Counted from the first letter of the stretch, positions 53,528 through 63,173 are shown. The stretch: 64,000 bases of DNA from Bradyrhizobium huanghuaihaiense (GCF_007830635.1 NZ_VLLA01000001.1:219868-283867), one strand, 5' to 3'. Numbers and translations: made by a program. The notes: generated from the sequence alone by a model not told the origin.

Positions 53528-54622
53528 TCAGAACGACCCCAGCGCCACCGGGCGGAACGCCTGCAGCAGCTGCTGGTCGAGCTTGCCGCCCATGCCTTCC
53601 ATCATGGTGAAGGCGCGGGAGTGGGTGAAGGGCATGCGGTAGGCGCGCTTCTCCACCAGGGCGGCGTAGATGTCGACGATGGTCGTCAGCCGCACGATGT
53701 CGCTGATCTGGTTCGACGACAGGCCGTTCGGATAGCCGCTGCCGTCGAGGAATTCGTGGTGATGCAGCACGACATCTAACATCTCCGGCGGGAAGCCGCC
53801 TTGCGCGGCGAGCGCGTCATAACCGCGGCGCGGATGCTGGCGGACCTCGGCCATCTCCTCGTCGGTGAGCTTGCCGGGCTTGTCGAGTAGATTGGACGGA
53901 ACGAAAGCCTTGCCGACGTCGTGCAGCAGCGCGGCACGGGTCAGGCGGCGCTGGTCGTCCTCGCGCATGCCGAGATGCTGGGCGAAGGAAACCGCAAAGC
54001 CGGTGACGAACAGGCAGTGCCGGTAGCTGCCGACATGATGGCAGCCGACCGTGGTGAGCCATTCACGCAGCGAGGAATGCTTGATCGCCTTCAGTATCTT
54101 GCTCTCGGCGGCGATGACGTCGTCGAAGGTCAGGGGCACGCCGAGCGGCAGCTTCTCGAACATCTTCTTCAGCACCGCATGCGCCGCCTCGACGCCGCGA
54201 TTGAGCGTCTTGCCGCGATCGGTCGCGTCATAGGTGGCGGTGTCGGGGAACGCGGCGCGGATGCGCTGCAGGATGGCATCGGGCTGCAGCGGCCGCGAGA
54301 TCGTGTCGGTGGCGCCCAGCGCCCACGCCTGCATGGTGCCGTGGTGCAGGGCGTCCGCAAGCACGAACAGCCGCGGCATGGAGCGATAGGCATCGCCGCG
54401 CAGCTTGTTGCGGACCCGCTGCACGCTCTCAGGCGAACGCAGGTTGATGTCGACGACGAGGCCGGAGAGATCGCGCGCCGGCTGCTCGGGGATGTCCTGG
54501 GTGGTCACCGTCGAGACCTCACCGACCGCCTTCAAAATGCTGGCGAGCTCGGTGCTCTCGTCGCTCCGGTCGGAGGCGAGCAGAAGCCGGCGTTTGGCGG
54601 CGATTTTGGCTGGCGCGTTCAT
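53528..54622 (-). CDS. HD-GYP domain c-di-GMP phosphodiesterase with degenerate receiver
   Basis: A 364-residue protein. Residues about 10-125 look like a response-regulator fold ('RRLLLASDRSDESTELASIL', 'LSGLVVDINL' with the Asp, then 'GATDTISRPLQPD' where Arg replaces the invariant Lys). The HD-GYP domain (about 165-350) has 'AALLHDVGKAFVPSNLLDKPGKLTDEE' and 'HHEFLDGSGYPNGL', an intact metal site and GYP motif. It should degrade c-di-GMP. The fourth gene of this network in the window. It lacks a neighbour kinase. Confidence 0.92.
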   Translation of the reverse strand: MNAPAKIAAKRRLLLASDRSDESTELASILKAVGEVSTVTTQDIPEQPARDLSGLVVDINLRSPESVQRVRNKLRGDAYRSMPRLFVLADALHHGTMQAWALGATDTISRPLQPDAILQRIRAAFPDTATYDATDRGKTLNRGVEAAHAVLKKMFEKLPLGVPLTFDDVIAAESKILKAIKHSSLREWLTTVGCHHVGSYRHCLFVTGFAVSFAQHLGMREDDQRRLTRAALLHDVGKAFVPSNLLDKPGKLTDEEMAEVRQHPRRGYDALAAQGGFPPEMLDVVLHHHEFLDGSGYPNGLSSNQISDIVRLTTIVDIYAALVEKRAYRMPFTHSRAFTMMEGMGGKLDQQLLQAFRPVALGSF

Positions 54623-54914
54623 GGCTTCCCCAAAGGCACGGGTCGGGATTTGGCGTCAGCCTAAGCCGGATCAGGTTCTCCGGGCCTTAAGAGGCGTGCT
54701 CAATGGAACCCTTCAGCTTTAGGAGCAATTTTAGGGAATCCGGGTTCCGGGACCGGAACAAAAAAAGCGGCGAAAACAACCCCATGATACTGGATTTTTT
54801 CGAGCGCCGGGAGGGAGGGCTATCGAGACACATCGGGTTCATGCGCAAGGGCGTGTCGCGCGACCGAATTGATCCCGGCTAGAATGAACGCGAAACAAGA
54901 AGGGGCGGGAAACA

Positions 54915-55679
54915 ATGCCTGGGATCAATCGGGACGGCGTCGGCATCTACTACGAAGTCCATGGCGAGGGGCCGCCGCTTCTGCTCACCCACGGCTACTC
55001 CTCGACCTCGGCGATGTGGCACGGCCAGGTCGATGCGCTCGCGAGGGATCACAAGCTGATCCTGTGGGACATGCGCGGCCACGGCCAGTCCGATTATCCC
55101 GATGATCCCGCGGCCTATAGCGAAGCGCTCACGGTCGGCGACATGGCAGCGATCCTCGATGCCGTCGGCGCGGAGCGCGCCATCATCGGCGGCCTTTCGC
55201 TCGGCGGCTACATGTCGCTCGCCTTCTATCGCGCCTATCCGCAACGCGCTCGCGCGCTGCTGATCATCGACACCGGCCCCGGCTTCAAGAAGGATGATGC
55301 GCGCGAGGCCTGGAACGCACGGGCGCTCGCCACCGCCGACAGGCTCGACCGCGAAGGCCTCGACGTGCTGAAGCAGGCGACGCGCGAACGCGCCACGGCC
55401 AGTCATCGCAACGCCAAGGGTTTGGCGCTTGCTGCACGCGGCATGCTGACCCAGCGCGATGCGCGCGTGATCGAACTGCTCCCTGATATCAAGGTGCCGT
55501 CGTTGATCGTGGTTGGCGCCGATGACATGCCGTTCCTCGCCGCGTCCGACTACATGGCCGCCAAGATCCCAGGCGCACAAAAGGTCGTGATCTCCGCCGC
55601 TGGGCACGCCGTCAACATCGATCAGCCCCAGGCTTTTGTTGACGCGGTCGCGCCTTTCCTGAAGAACTTGCCGGGATAG
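54915..55679 (+). CDS. Alpha/beta hydrolase
   Basis: A 254-residue alpha/beta hydrolase: oxyanion 'PPLLLTHGYSSTSAMW', 'LILWDMRGHGQSDYPDD', nucleophile elbow GLSLGGYMS (Ser near 95), acid in 'LIVVGADDMPF' and His in 'VISAAGHAVNIDQP'. The fold is that of esterases, haloperoxidases and dienelactone-type enzymes. The reaction cannot be fixed. The 292-bp spacer upstream holds no gene I recognise. Confidence 0.92.
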   Translation: MPGINRDGVGIYYEVHGEGPPLLLTHGYSSTSAMWHGQVDALARDHKLILWDMRGHGQSDYPDDPAAYSEALTVGDMAAILDAVGAERAIIGGLSLGGYMSLAFYRAYPQRARALLIIDTGPGFKKDDAREAWNARALATADRLDREGLDVLKQATRERATASHRNAKGLALAARGMLTQRDARVIELLPDIKVPSLIVVGADDMPFLAASDYMAAKIPGAQKVVISAAGHAVNIDQPQAFVDAVAPFLKNLPG

Positions 55680-55698
55680 GCCAGAAGGATCTTTGGGC

Positions 55699-56034
55699 AT
55701 GAAGCGGGCGATGGTGGTTGCGGGCGCCGTATTGCTGTCGATGTCTGCGCAGGCCGAGCCGTTCGGCACCGTGCCGCCGCGCCAGCCCTTCGTCACCACA
55801 TTGTCGAACAACACGCCGCTCGCCTTCGGCATGGATGCCGAGCAGACCGCGCGCGCTCTCGGGCAGCCCCTGCAATATGTGCGCGGGCGCCCCGGCAACG
55901 AGATCTACCTCGCGCTGCGCAATCTCGGCGGCAGCGGATTGATCCCCTACCGCCATCGCCTGTTCCTGCAATTCCGCCACGGGCGGCTGGCGGGCTGGAA
56001 GGAGGATTACGGCGAGAACTGGATGTGGGAGTAG
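55699..56034 (+). CDS. Small secreted hypothetical protein
   Basis: A 111-residue protein with signal peptide 'MKRAMVVAGAVLLSMSAQA' before EPFGTVPP. The mature part has 'QPFVTTLSNNTPLAFGMDAEQTARALGQPLQYVRGRPGNEIYLALRNLGGSGLIPYRHRLFLQFRHGRLAGWKEDYG', which resembles the SmpA/BamE-like small beta domain pattern, but the match is loose. It follows the hydrolase by 19 bases, with AGAAGGA as ribosome site, so the two are co-transcribed. Confidence 0.75.
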   Translation: MKRAMVVAGAVLLSMSAQAEPFGTVPPRQPFVTTLSNNTPLAFGMDAEQTARALGQPLQYVRGRPGNEIYLALRNLGGSGLIPYRHRLFLQFRHGRLAGWKEDYGENWMWE

Positions 56035-56040
56035 GTGCTG

Positions 56041-56155
56041 CCCTCATCTTGAGGAGCTTGCGCAGCAAGCGTCTCGAAGGATGAAGGCCCTGCTGCTGCA
56101 TTCGGCCTTGCATCCTTCGAGACGCGCGCGAAGGGCGCGCTCCTCAGGATGAGGG
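56041..56155. repeat. Palindromic repeat, family E
   Basis: CCCTCATC, CGTCTCGAAGGATG and GGCC on the left are mirrored by GGCC, CATCCTTCGAGACG and GATGAGGG on the right. The central loop is short. It begins six bases after the small secreted gene. Only this copy is seen in the window. Confidence 0.8.
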
Positions 56156-56195
56156 GAGAGAGTGGATTGACGATCAACCAAGAAGGACAACCCGC

Positions 56196-56870
56196 GTGGG
56201 ACAAGACATCAAGCTGACGGCTTCCGATAACTTCCAGTTCGGCGCCTATCGCGCTGATCCCGCAGGCAGGCCGAAGGGCGCTATCGTGGTGATCCAGGAG
56301 ATTTTTGGCGTCAACCATCACATCCGCTCGGTCTGCGATCGCCTCGCCAAGGAAGGCTATGTCGCGATCGCGCCGTCCATCTTCGACCGGATTACGCCGA
56401 ACTTTCAGTCGGGCTATACGCCCGACGAGATCGCCGAGGCGCGCAAGTTCGTCGCCAATCCGGACTGGGCCGCGATGCTGCGCGACACGCAAGCTGCGAT
56501 CGATGCGGCGAAGACTGTCGGCCCCGTCGGCATCATCGGTTTCTGTCTCGGCGGCAGCATCGCCTTCGTCGCGGCGACGCGGCTCTCGGGACTGAAGGCC
56601 GCAATCGGCTATTACGGCGGCGCTGTCGTGCGCTTCGCCGACGAGACGCCGAAGGTTCCGACGCAGCTGCATTTCGGCGAGAAGGATGCGGGCATTCCGC
56701 TGACCGACGTCGAGACGATCAAGACCAAGCGGCCGGACGTCGAAGTCTTCATCTACGCGAACGCGCAGCACGGCTTCCATTGCGACGAGCGGCCGAGCTA
56801 CGACAAGGCGAGCTCCGACCTCGCCTGGCCGCGGAGCATGGAGTTCTTTGCGAAGCATTTGAAGAAGTAG
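56196..56870 (+). CDS. Dienelactone hydrolase-family protein
   Basis: A 224-residue alpha/beta hydrolase of the dienelactone hydrolase type. The nucleophile is Cys in 'IIGFCLGGSIAF' rather than Ser, the defining trait, with acid in 'LHFGEKDAGIP' and His in 'NAQHGFHCDERP'. The start is a GTG at 56196 after AAGGACA. The family opens dienelactones in chlorocatechol degradation, though many members act on other esters. Confidence 0.92.
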   Translation: MGQDIKLTASDNFQFGAYRADPAGRPKGAIVVIQEIFGVNHHIRSVCDRLAKEGYVAIAPSIFDRITPNFQSGYTPDEIAEARKFVANPDWAAMLRDTQAAIDAAKTVGPVGIIGFCLGGSIAFVAATRLSGLKAAIGYYGGAVVRFADETPKVPTQLHFGEKDAGIPLTDVETIKTKRPDVEVFIYANAQHGFHCDERPSYDKASSDLAWPRSMEFFAKHLKK

Positions 56871-56889
56871 CGCGCGGATCTCTCCTCTT

Positions 56890-56992
56890 GTCATTCCGGG
56901 GCGCGACGAAGTCGCGAGCCCGGAATCCATAACCCCAGTTCGTGGTTATGGATTCCGGGCCTGCACCGCTTCGCGGCGCATCCCGGAATGAC
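56890..56992. repeat. Palindromic repeat, family B' (copy 1)
   Basis: Begins GTCATTCCGGGGCGCGACGA and ends with GCATCCCGGAATGAC; the inner CGGAATCCATAACC is matched by GGTTATGGATTCCGG. Related to family B, but with a different end sequence. Another copy is at 57604-57706. Confidence 0.82.
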
Positions 56993-57096
56993 GGAGCAGA
57001 GAGTTGTGCCATCCCTCAAAGCAGGAATCGGGTGGCTGCAGCCTGACGCCCGGCGATAGAGCTTGCCGATCAAGCCAACTCACGCCGGAGACCGCC

Positions 57097-57573
57097 ATGC
57101 AGCAAGCCATCACGCACCTCATCATCCATAATCCGTTCGGAACCATGGACGTGCCGGAGCCCGACGATCCAGAGGTCATGGACTATGCCGCGACGGCCGC
57201 GCTGGCAGGCGATGCGGAAGACGATAACGCGGCTCATTGGGCAACCATTGCCGCGCCCGATCCCCTCGAAGGCGTCTGGGCGAGCCGCTGGAACGGCGGC
57301 GCCGATCCGACCATTGCCGGCGATATGCCTGACAAATGGAAACAGGGGCGCGCGGAAATCCGCATCGCGGGAAGCCGGATCTATCTGCGCTTCGACTGGG
57401 ACAACGGCCGCCGACACGGCCTGATCGACGCCGCGCGCGACGGCGCGCGCCTGGTCGGGAAGTACATCAACCTGACCACGCCGGCAATCATGCGGCCATG
57501 GGTTGGGCGCGTGGTCGATGCCACCAGGATCGACGGATGTTTCCCGAACGGACGGCTCGATTTTCGGAGATGA
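57097..57573 (+). CDS. Hypothetical protein (158 aa)
   Basis: A 158-residue soluble protein starting 'MQQAITHLIIHNPFGTMDVPEPDDPEV'. The C-terminal part 'LEGVWASRWNGGADP' and 'ARLVGKYINLTTPAIMRPWVGRVVDATRIDGCFPNGRLDFRR' has an alternating strand pattern and could be a small beta-barrel. No known domain or signal peptide was recognised. GGAG is seven bases upstream of the ATG at 57097. Function unknown. Confidence 0.7.
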   Translation: MQQAITHLIIHNPFGTMDVPEPDDPEVMDYAATAALAGDAEDDNAAHWATIAAPDPLEGVWASRWNGGADPTIAGDMPDKWKQGRAEIRIAGSRIYLRFDWDNGRRHGLIDAARDGARLVGKYINLTTPAIMRPWVGRVVDATRIDGCFPNGRLDFRR

Positions 57574-57603
57574 GCCCGGACGTAGCGCGCTCTTCTATCC
57601 CGC

Positions 57604-57706
57604 CGTCATTCCGGGGCGCGCGAAGCGCGAACTCAGGTGCGCAATTGCGCACCTGAGAAGCTCGAGATTCCGGGTCTGGTGCTAACGCACCATCCCGGAA
57701 TGACGG
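57604..57706. repeat. Palindromic repeat, family B' (copy 2)
   Basis: CGTCATTCCGGGGCGCGCGA at the left and CATCCCGGAATGACG at the right, with an inner palindrome at GGTGCGCAATTGCGCACC. It lies between the hypothetical gene and the polysaccharide-export gene, which are convergent. Confidence 0.82.
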
Positions 57707-57712
57707 CGAATT

Positions 57713-58453
57713 TCAGAACCAGCGCTCGCCGACGAACACGGTGTCGCCCGGCGCCAAGGGTGTGCCGAGCGGCACCACGGCGCGCATGGCGCCGCCGTTC
57801 TCGCTGTGCGTCACGGTGACCACGTCGCGCTTGGCGCGCGGCGAGAAGCCGCCGGCAATCGCAACCGCGCTTTCGACCGTCATGTTCGGCACATAAGGAT
57901 ATTGGCCGGGCGCGGAGACTTCACCGAGAATGAAGAACGGACGATAGGTGTCGATCTCGACCGCGACCGAGGGTTCGCGGATGTAGCCGTTGCGCAGGCG
58001 CGCGCCGATCTCGCCAGCGAGCCCTGCGGTGGTGCGGCCGCGCGCGGGCACCGCGCCAATCAGCGGCATGGTGATGGAGCCGCCGGCATCGATGGCGTAG
58101 CTGTTTGTGAGACCTTCCTGGCCGTAGACCACGACGCGGAGCTTGTCGCCGGCGTCGAGATGATAGGAGGCGTCGTAGCGCACCGGCCCCGCCATCGGCG
58201 CGGCGTAACCGACCGGCATCGGCGCGGAGGCAAAGGAATTGCGCAGCGCGCCGATGGCGCCGCCGCCGTCGGCGACGACAACAGGCTGCGGCGCGCTGTA
58301 GGGCTGGCCATAGACCATCGCGTCGAGATCGGGGCGCGGCTGTACCATAGCGACGGGGCCGGCAGTCTGCATGCAGCCGCCAAGGGTCAGCGCGGCGGAC
58401 GCTGCCAATGCAACTGCCGAGATCGACGATCGAAACGCGCGTGCAACCGGCAC
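57713..58453 (-). CDS. Polysaccharide export lipoprotein (Wza/KpsD-like)
   Basis: A 246-residue outer-membrane export protein. A signal peptide ends in a lipobox 'ALTLGGC', so the mature protein is a lipoprotein. A polysaccharide-export domain follows ('ASYHLDAGDKLRVVVYGQEGLTNSYAIDAGGSITMPLIGAVPARG', about residues 105-175) and then an SLBB segment ('FFILGEVSAPGQYPYVPNMTVESAVAIAGGFSP'). It is shorter than E. coli Wza, as in many alphaproteobacteria. The start is a GTG at 58453 with GAGGGA upstream, since no ATG precedes the signal peptide. No synthesis genes lie beside it. Confidence 0.88.
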   Translation of the reverse strand: MPVARAFRSSISAVALAASAALTLGGCMQTAGPVAMVQPRPDLDAMVYGQPYSAPQPVVVADGGGAIGALRNSFASAPMPVGYAAPMAGPVRYDASYHLDAGDKLRVVVYGQEGLTNSYAIDAGGSITMPLIGAVPARGRTTAGLAGEIGARLRNGYIREPSVAVEIDTYRPFFILGEVSAPGQYPYVPNMTVESAVAIAGGFSPRAKRDVVTVTHSENGGAMRAVVPLGTPLAPGDTVFVGERWF

Positions 58454-58538
58454 CGGACCTGTCCCTCGAAACGAGATGGCTCCAGTGATGCACCGGTTAT
58501 GGTTAATAAAGCGTTGAGCGAACGGTAATGACGTCCGC

Positions 58539-58697
58539 ACCCTCCCCTGGAGGGGGAGGGTCGATCGCGCGAAGCGCGAGCGGGGTGGGGTGATCTCTCC
58601 GCACGGGCGGTGTGGACGTGGAGAGACCGTCACCCCACCCCGTCTCACATTTTCGCTGCGCTCAATGTGAGCCGACCCTCCCCCTCCAGGGGAGGGT
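58539..58697. repeat. Palindromic repeat, family D (copy 3)
   Basis: ACCCTCCCCTGGAGGGGGAG at the left is matched at the right by CTCCCCCTCCAGGGGAGGGT. Inner arms GCGGGGTGGGGTG and CACCCCACCCCG pair as well. It fills the spacer between the two divergent or co-oriented genes at 58453 and 58723. Confidence 0.85.
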
Positions 58698-58722
58698 AAG
58701 CGACACCTCAATCGCGGCTGAC

Positions 58723-59379
58723 TTACGCGCTCACGCCGACGCCGATCGGGCAGGACACGCCGGTGCCACCCAGGCCGCAATAGCCGGCGGGATTCTTCGC
58801 CAGATATTGCTGATGATAGTCCTCGGCGAAATAGAACTCGCCGGCCGGCGCGATCTCGGTGGTGATGGCGCCGAGACCTTTTGCGGCGAGCGCCTTCTGG
58901 TAGAGCGCCTTCGACTCGTCGGCCGCTTTCTTCTGCGCATCCGAGTAAGTGTAGATCGCGCTTCGATACTGCGTGCCGACGTCGTTGCCCTGACGCATGC
59001 CCTGCGTCGGGTTGTGGCTCTCCCAGAACGTCTTCAGCAGCTTCTCGTAAGAGATCTTCTTCGGATCGAACACGACCAGCACCACTTCGGTGTGGCCGGT
59101 GCGTCCCGAACAAGTCTCTTCATAGGTCGGGTTCGGCGTGTGGCCGCCGGCATAGCCGACAGCGGTCGTATGGATGCCATCGCCGAGCTCCCAGAATTTG
59201 CGCTCGGCGCCCCAGAAGCAGCCGAGCCCGAACACCGCCTGCTCGAGGCCGGCAGGATAAGGCGGCTTCAACTTGCTGCCGTTGACGAAATGGATGGTCG
59301 CGGTCGGAATGGCCTGCGCACGGCCCGGCAGCGCTTCAGCTGCGCTCGGCAATGCGGTGGTCTTGCGCATGAACAGCAT
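58723..59379 (-). CDS. msrA: Peptide methionine sulfoxide reductase A
   Basis: A 218-residue MsrA. The catalytic Cys is in '[17 protein letters not shown]'; substrate-binding '[25 protein letters not shown]' follows, and 'DYHQQYL' carries the usual Tyr/Glu neighbourhood. The C-terminal '[16 protein letters not shown]' holds two Cys that recycle the enzyme through disulfides. It reduces methionine-S-sulfoxide in proteins. No signal peptide is seen. An MsrB gene is not adjacent. Confidence 0.95.
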   Translation of the reverse strand: MLFMRKTTALPSAAEALPGRAQAIPTATIHFVNGSKLKPPYPAGLEQAVFGLGCFWGAERKFWELGDGIHTTAVGYAGGHTPNPTYEETCSGRTGHTEVVLVVFDPKKISYEKLLKTFWESHNPTQGMRQGNDVGTQYRSAIYTYSDAQKKAADESKALYQKALAAKGLGAITTEIAPAGEFYFAEDYHQQYLAKNPAGYCGLGGTGVSCPIGVGVSA

Positions 59380-59526
59380 GATGGGTCTCCGAAACGAGCT
59401 GGCCGTCGCGTGAGCCAGATGCTCAGGCGGCGTGCTCGCGATCAGGTGGGAATATAGGTGTTTACGCAGGAAGGGGCAGCGTTGTTACGCCGCGCTCTCT
59501 GCCTCAATCCCGGCGGGAATTGAAGA

Positions 59527-59844
59527 TCAATCCCTGGAATAGCCGATCAGCGGCTTGCGCGGCCGGAACAGGACCATCAGCAGGATGCCCAGAATGCCGA
59601 GGACCGCAAAGACCGGCTGGTCCAGCACGAGGCGGATCACCGAGGTCCAGAGCCAGGGCGCCTTGGCCTCGACCCAGGTCCGGAAGGCGGTCTGGCTGGC
59701 CTGGTTGATGTCGTTCCAGAACTGGCCGAACCGGGTGAACTTGAGGGTCTGGTCGGCGACCCAGCGGGCGCCGTCATAGACCATGAAGATGAACCCGCCG
59801 GCGAGCAGCAACAGCCCAATCAGTCGGAAAAAGCCGCGGATCAT
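59527..59844 (-). CDS. Small membrane protein, hypothetical
   Basis: A 105-residue protein with two hydrophobic helices, 'FFRLIGLLLLAGGFIFMVY' near the start and 'VFAVLGILGILLMVLF' near the end, and a soluble amphipathic middle ('VADQTLKFTRFGQFWNDINQASQTAFRTWV'). No family recognised. Start at 59844 is the only good ATG. Confidence 0.75.
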   Translation of the reverse strand: MIRGFFRLIGLLLLAGGFIFMVYDGARWVADQTLKFTRFGQFWNDINQASQTAFRTWVEAKAPWLWTSVIRLVLDQPVFAVLGILGILLMVLFRPRKPLIGYSRD

Positions 59845-59999
59845 GCCTCACCCTATACGGTCGTCCGATCGGACGAGCCCTGGAAATGCCGATGAAATGC
59901 CGCCAGCCAATAGCCGGGGGACGGCAGAAATTCAACCTGTTCAGGGCGTTACGACCCCCGTTCGGCCCGCCTGAGGCCTGTTTTCCAGCCCGGAAAGCG

Positions 60000-60028
60000 T
60001 TGACGGTGCCACAGACCCTCTCTATAAG
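60000..60028 (+). promoter_or_regulatory. Sigma-70 promoter of rpsT
   Basis: TTGACG (60000-60005) and TATAAG (60023-60028) are 17 bases apart, close to the housekeeping consensus, and lie 188 bp upstream of rpsT. The long leader that follows could carry autoregulatory structure, as is known for S20 mRNA. The rest of the 372-bp gap from 59845 shows no gene. Confidence 0.75.
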
Positions 60029-60216
60029 GGCGCCAACTGGCGGTGGGCGCAATCCTGCCGCCGCTGTTCTTTGAGCGGTTGCAGGCTTTTTGAGCCTCAT
60101 GTTCCGGGAACGGCCCAGCAACCGAACACCCTAAATCCGAGCGTCGATTCCGCGGTCAAGCAAGCCGGCGCTACCCGACCAAGACGCGACCGGTACCCGC
60201 AAAGGATATTGAGACC

Positions 60217-60483
60217 ATGGCCAATACCACTTCCGCCAAGAAAGCGACGCGCAAGATCGCCCGCCGCACCGCCGTCAACAAGTCGCGCCGCACCCAGATG
60301 CGCGGCGCCGTGCGCACTGTCGAAGAAGCCATCGCGACCGGCGACCGCGCCGCCGCCATCAAGGCACTGGCGAATGCCGAACCCGCCCTGATGCGCGCCG
60401 CGCAGCGCAACATCGTTCACAAGAACAACGCCAGCCGCAAAGTCTCGCGCCTCACCGCGCAGATCGCCAAGCTCGCCAAGTAA
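60217..60483 (+). CDS. rpsT: 30S ribosomal protein S20
   Basis: An 88-residue, highly basic protein: '[39 protein letters not shown]', '[36 protein letters not shown]'. Every feature matches bacterial S20, which binds 16S rRNA early in 30S assembly. A consensus-like promoter lies upstream and a strong terminator lies 80 bases downstream, so it is a single-gene unit. It lies just left of the dnaA region, as in related genomes. Confidence 0.98.
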   Translation: MANTTSAKKATRKIARRTAVNKSRRTQMRGAVRTVEEAIATGDRAAAIKALANAEPALMRAAQRNIVHKNNASRKVSRLTAQIAKLAK

Positions 60484-60564
60484 GCTTGCAACTGAACTTG
60501 CAAGTGAGCTCGCAAGTGAGCTTGCGACATCATCTGATCGGTTGATCCGATCAGCACGACAAAG

Positions 60565-60591
60565 AGCCCGGCATCGCGCCGGGCTTTTTTG
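60565..60591 (+). terminator. Rho-independent terminator of rpsT
   Basis: AGCCCGGC and GCCGGGCT form an 8-bp stem with loop ATCGC, followed by a run of six T. Textbook form. Confidence 0.95.
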
Positions 60592-60599
60592 TTGCCTGT

Positions 60600-61760
60600 C
60601 ATATTCACGCAAGCGGTCACGCACCTCGCAATCTCCACGTGGAAGATTTGCATCGTGCGCACTATGATGCGTTCCGCGGTTCTACCTGCGGGTGATTTTG
60701 CAACAGCGGAAACTTTCACCGCGTTGCGAAAAACCCCTGCGGCGCGGGGCTAAGATGAGTTCTCGCGCGGAAAAGTTCTGCACACCGTAGATTCACCGGG
60801 TTGCTGCCACAGGTGGAGTTACCCTGTGAAACGAGACTCAAAAAACGATGTCTCGCTAATCACTTATCGACATAGCTGCGACAAGCATTTGGAAAATTCG
60901 CTCGCGCGTCGGGTGCGTGACGCTTTTGTAAAAATTTTTTGGCGTTGGCGGGGATTTGTCACATGAGGCGCCGCATTTTCGAATCTGTGCACGAATCCAA
61001 AAACTTGCTTCAGAGCCTGTGCACAAGTCCCGCGCGGCGTTAACCGAGGTCAAGTTTTTTGATGCCTCAAGTGTGAATCAATTCCGTTGCGAGTCTTTCC
61101 GCTTAGTGTATTCCTTAAGTCGTTCGCGGCGCCCACGATCTTGAGACCAGCGCGGTATCGGAAACGGGGCGAGCGTGCAAATCGGCGGCGGTGTGCACGT
61201 TGGCGACGCTTCAACAAGCGATTGTCGGTACAAAACCCATAGCGATGTGGGAACGGTAGCTCTTTGTCTGAATGTCTCCAAGCGGGATCTCAAGCACCCC
61301 GCTCGCGCCAAGCGCAAATGAGAGACATCTTGCGGCTACCCCGATATTCGTGATGGCGAAGCCGAACGGACGACTAGTGCAGACGGGCAGGCATCCGCGA
61401 CAGGTATACGGCGCGGTTGTCTTTTACGCAGGACCTTGCCGTGAGCGATCACGGCAGGACGGGGAGGGTATCATGTCCTACGGATTCAACGCGGTATTGA
61501 CTCAAGTTCCATCGTTCGACGATGCCGTTTCCGATCCGTCCTGCGTTCAGCCTCCTACATGCACGGGCGCGTCGAGTACGCGCTGACCTCGCGACCCCTC
61601 CATCAAAGACATCGCTGATCTGACCCGCGGCGCTTCGCGCCGAACGGTCGAGCCATGCCTGACGATGGACTCGCTCGAGGTCGCGTCATCCGGGGATTCC
61701 GGCAGGAACCCTGCATGGCGCTCACAAATTCAATCTGAGCTCTCAAGAGAAGTTTTGACG
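60600..61760 (+). other. Gene-free region before dnaA, candidate oriC
   Basis: About 1.16 kb with no convincing gene; short frames here lack codon bias and start sites. TTATCGACA (60864-60872) matches the DnaA box TTATCCACA at 8 of 9 positions, and TGTGCACAA (61018-61026) is a weaker reverse-strand match (7 of 9). An AT-rich stretch near 60926-60944 (TGTAAAAATTTTTTGG) is unusual in this GC-rich DNA. Inverted repeats occur at 60808-60828 (CACAGG/CCTGTG) and 60832-60855 (CGAGAC/GTCTCG). Together with dnaA and dnaN downstream this suits an origin or dnaA control region. In some alphaproteobacteria the origin is elsewhere, so this remains unproven. Confidence 0.45.
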
Positions 61761-63173
61761 ATGAACACATCGGAACAGGATCGCTGGTCACGCGTGAAGG
61801 GTCGGCTGCGCTCGAGCGTTGGCGAAGACGTCTATACCAGCTGGTTTGCACGCATGGATCTCGAAGGCGTGCAGGAGGAGAGTGTGCGGCTCTCGGTGCC
61901 GACCCGCTTCCTGAAGAGCTGGATCCAGGCCCATTATGCCGAGCGCGTGCTGTCGTGCTGGCAGGCCGAGATGCCGGAAGTGCATCGTATCGATCTCACC
62001 GTTCGCTCCGCGGTGCGCCCGGTGGCGCCGCCGAAGGAAGCGCCCGCGCCGGTCGAGGCGCGCCGCGCGCCTGCGCCGGAGCTGCGTTCGACCGCGACCG
62101 CACCGGTCTCGGCCAATCATGATGCGCTCGGCGGCTCGCCGCTCGATCCGCGCCTGACCTTTGCGAGCTTCGTCGTCGGCCGCTCCAACACGCTGGCCCA
62201 TGCGGCCGCGCGCCAGGTCGCCGAGGGACGCCGCGGCGACCCCGTCATGTTCAACCCGCTCTACATCCATGCCGGTGTTGGCCTCGGCAAAACGCATCTG
62301 CTTCAGGCCGTGACCTGGGCCGGCAATTCCGGCAACGAGCGCAAGGTGCTGTATCTCACGGCCGAGAAATTCATGTACGGCTTCGTCGCCGCGCTGAAGA
62401 CGCAGACCGCGCTGGCCTTCAAGGAAGCGCTGCGCGGCATCGACGTGCTCGTGATCGACGATCTGCAGTTCCTGCAGGGCAAGTCGACGCAGGCCGAGTT
62501 CTGTCACACGCTGAACGCGCTGATCGATGCCGGCCGCCAGGTCGTGATCGCGGCCGATCGTCCGCCGTCCGATCTCGAGAGCCTGGATGACCGCGTGCGC
62601 TCGCGCCTTGCCGGCGGCCTCGTGGTCGAGATGGGCTCGCTCGGCGAGGAGCTGCGCCACGGCATTCTCAAGTCGCGCGTTGCCGCGGCCCGCACCCATC
62701 ACGCGACCTTCGACGTGCCGGAGGAGGTGCTGCATTATCTCGCGCGCACCATCACCCATAACGGCAGGGATCTCGAAGGCGCGATCAACCGCCTCCTGGC
62801 GCACTCCAAGCTCAACAACCAGCCGGTGACGCTGGAGATGGCCGAGCGCGAGGTGCGCGACCTGGTCCGGCCGCAGGAGCCGAAGCGGATCAAGATCGAG
62901 GACATCCAGCGCGTGGTGGCCCGGCAGTACAATGTCAGCCGCTCCGACCTCCTGTCCTCGCGCCGCACCGCCAACGTGGTCCGCCCGCGCCAGGTGGCGA
63001 TGTACCTCGCCAAGACGCTGACCCTGCGCTCGCTGCCCGAGATCGGCCGCCGCTTCGGCGGACGCGATCACACCACGGTGCTGCATGCCGTGCGCAAGAT
63101 CGAGGCGCTGGTCTCCAAGGACACCGCGCTGTCGGAGGAAGTGGAGTCGCTGAAGCGCCAGCTTCAGGAATAA
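61761..63173 (+). CDS. dnaA: Chromosomal replication initiator DnaA
   Basis: A 470-residue DnaA. Domain I starts '[34 protein letters not shown]'; a Pro/Ala-rich linker (residues about 80-125) follows. The AAA+ part has Walker A '[13 protein letters not shown]', Walker B '[13 protein letters not shown]' and the sensor '[17 protein letters not shown]'. The C-terminal DNA-binding domain ends with the signature '[17 protein letters not shown]'. It binds and opens the origin. The ATG at 61761 was preferred because it gives the family's usual N-terminus; AAGAGAAG lies upstream. Confidence 0.98.
   Translation: MNTSEQDRWSRVKGRLRSSVGEDVYTSWFARMDLEGVQEESVRLSVPTRFLKSWIQAHYAERVLSCWQAEMPEVHRIDLTVRSAVRPVAPPKEAPAPVEARRAPAPELRSTATAPVSANHDALGGSPLDPRLTFASFVVGRSNTLAHAAARQVAEGRRGDPVMFNPLYIHAGVGLGKTHLLQAVTWAGNSGNERKVLYLTAEKFMYGFVAALKTQTALAFKEALRGIDVLVIDDLQFLQGKSTQAEFCHTLNALIDAGRQVVIAADRPPSDLESLDDRVRSRLAGGLVVEMGSLGEELRHGILKSRVAAARTHHATFDVPEEVLHYLARTITHNGRDLEGAINRLLAHSKLNNQPVTLEMAEREVRDLVRPQEPKRIKIEDIQRVVARQYNVSRSDLLSSRRTANVVRPRQVAMYLAKTLTLRSLPEIGRRFGGRDHTTVLHAVRKIEALVSKDTALSEEVESLKRQLQE

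Noticed and set aside
57713..59113. Long version of the polysaccharide-export protein reaching into msrA
   Set aside because: The extra N-terminal part reads through a palindromic repeat and the opposite frame of msrA; the signal peptide and lipobox set the start near 58453.
61272..61586. 104-codon frame in the candidate origin
   Set aside because: No ribosome site, mixed composition and no domain; treated as non-coding.
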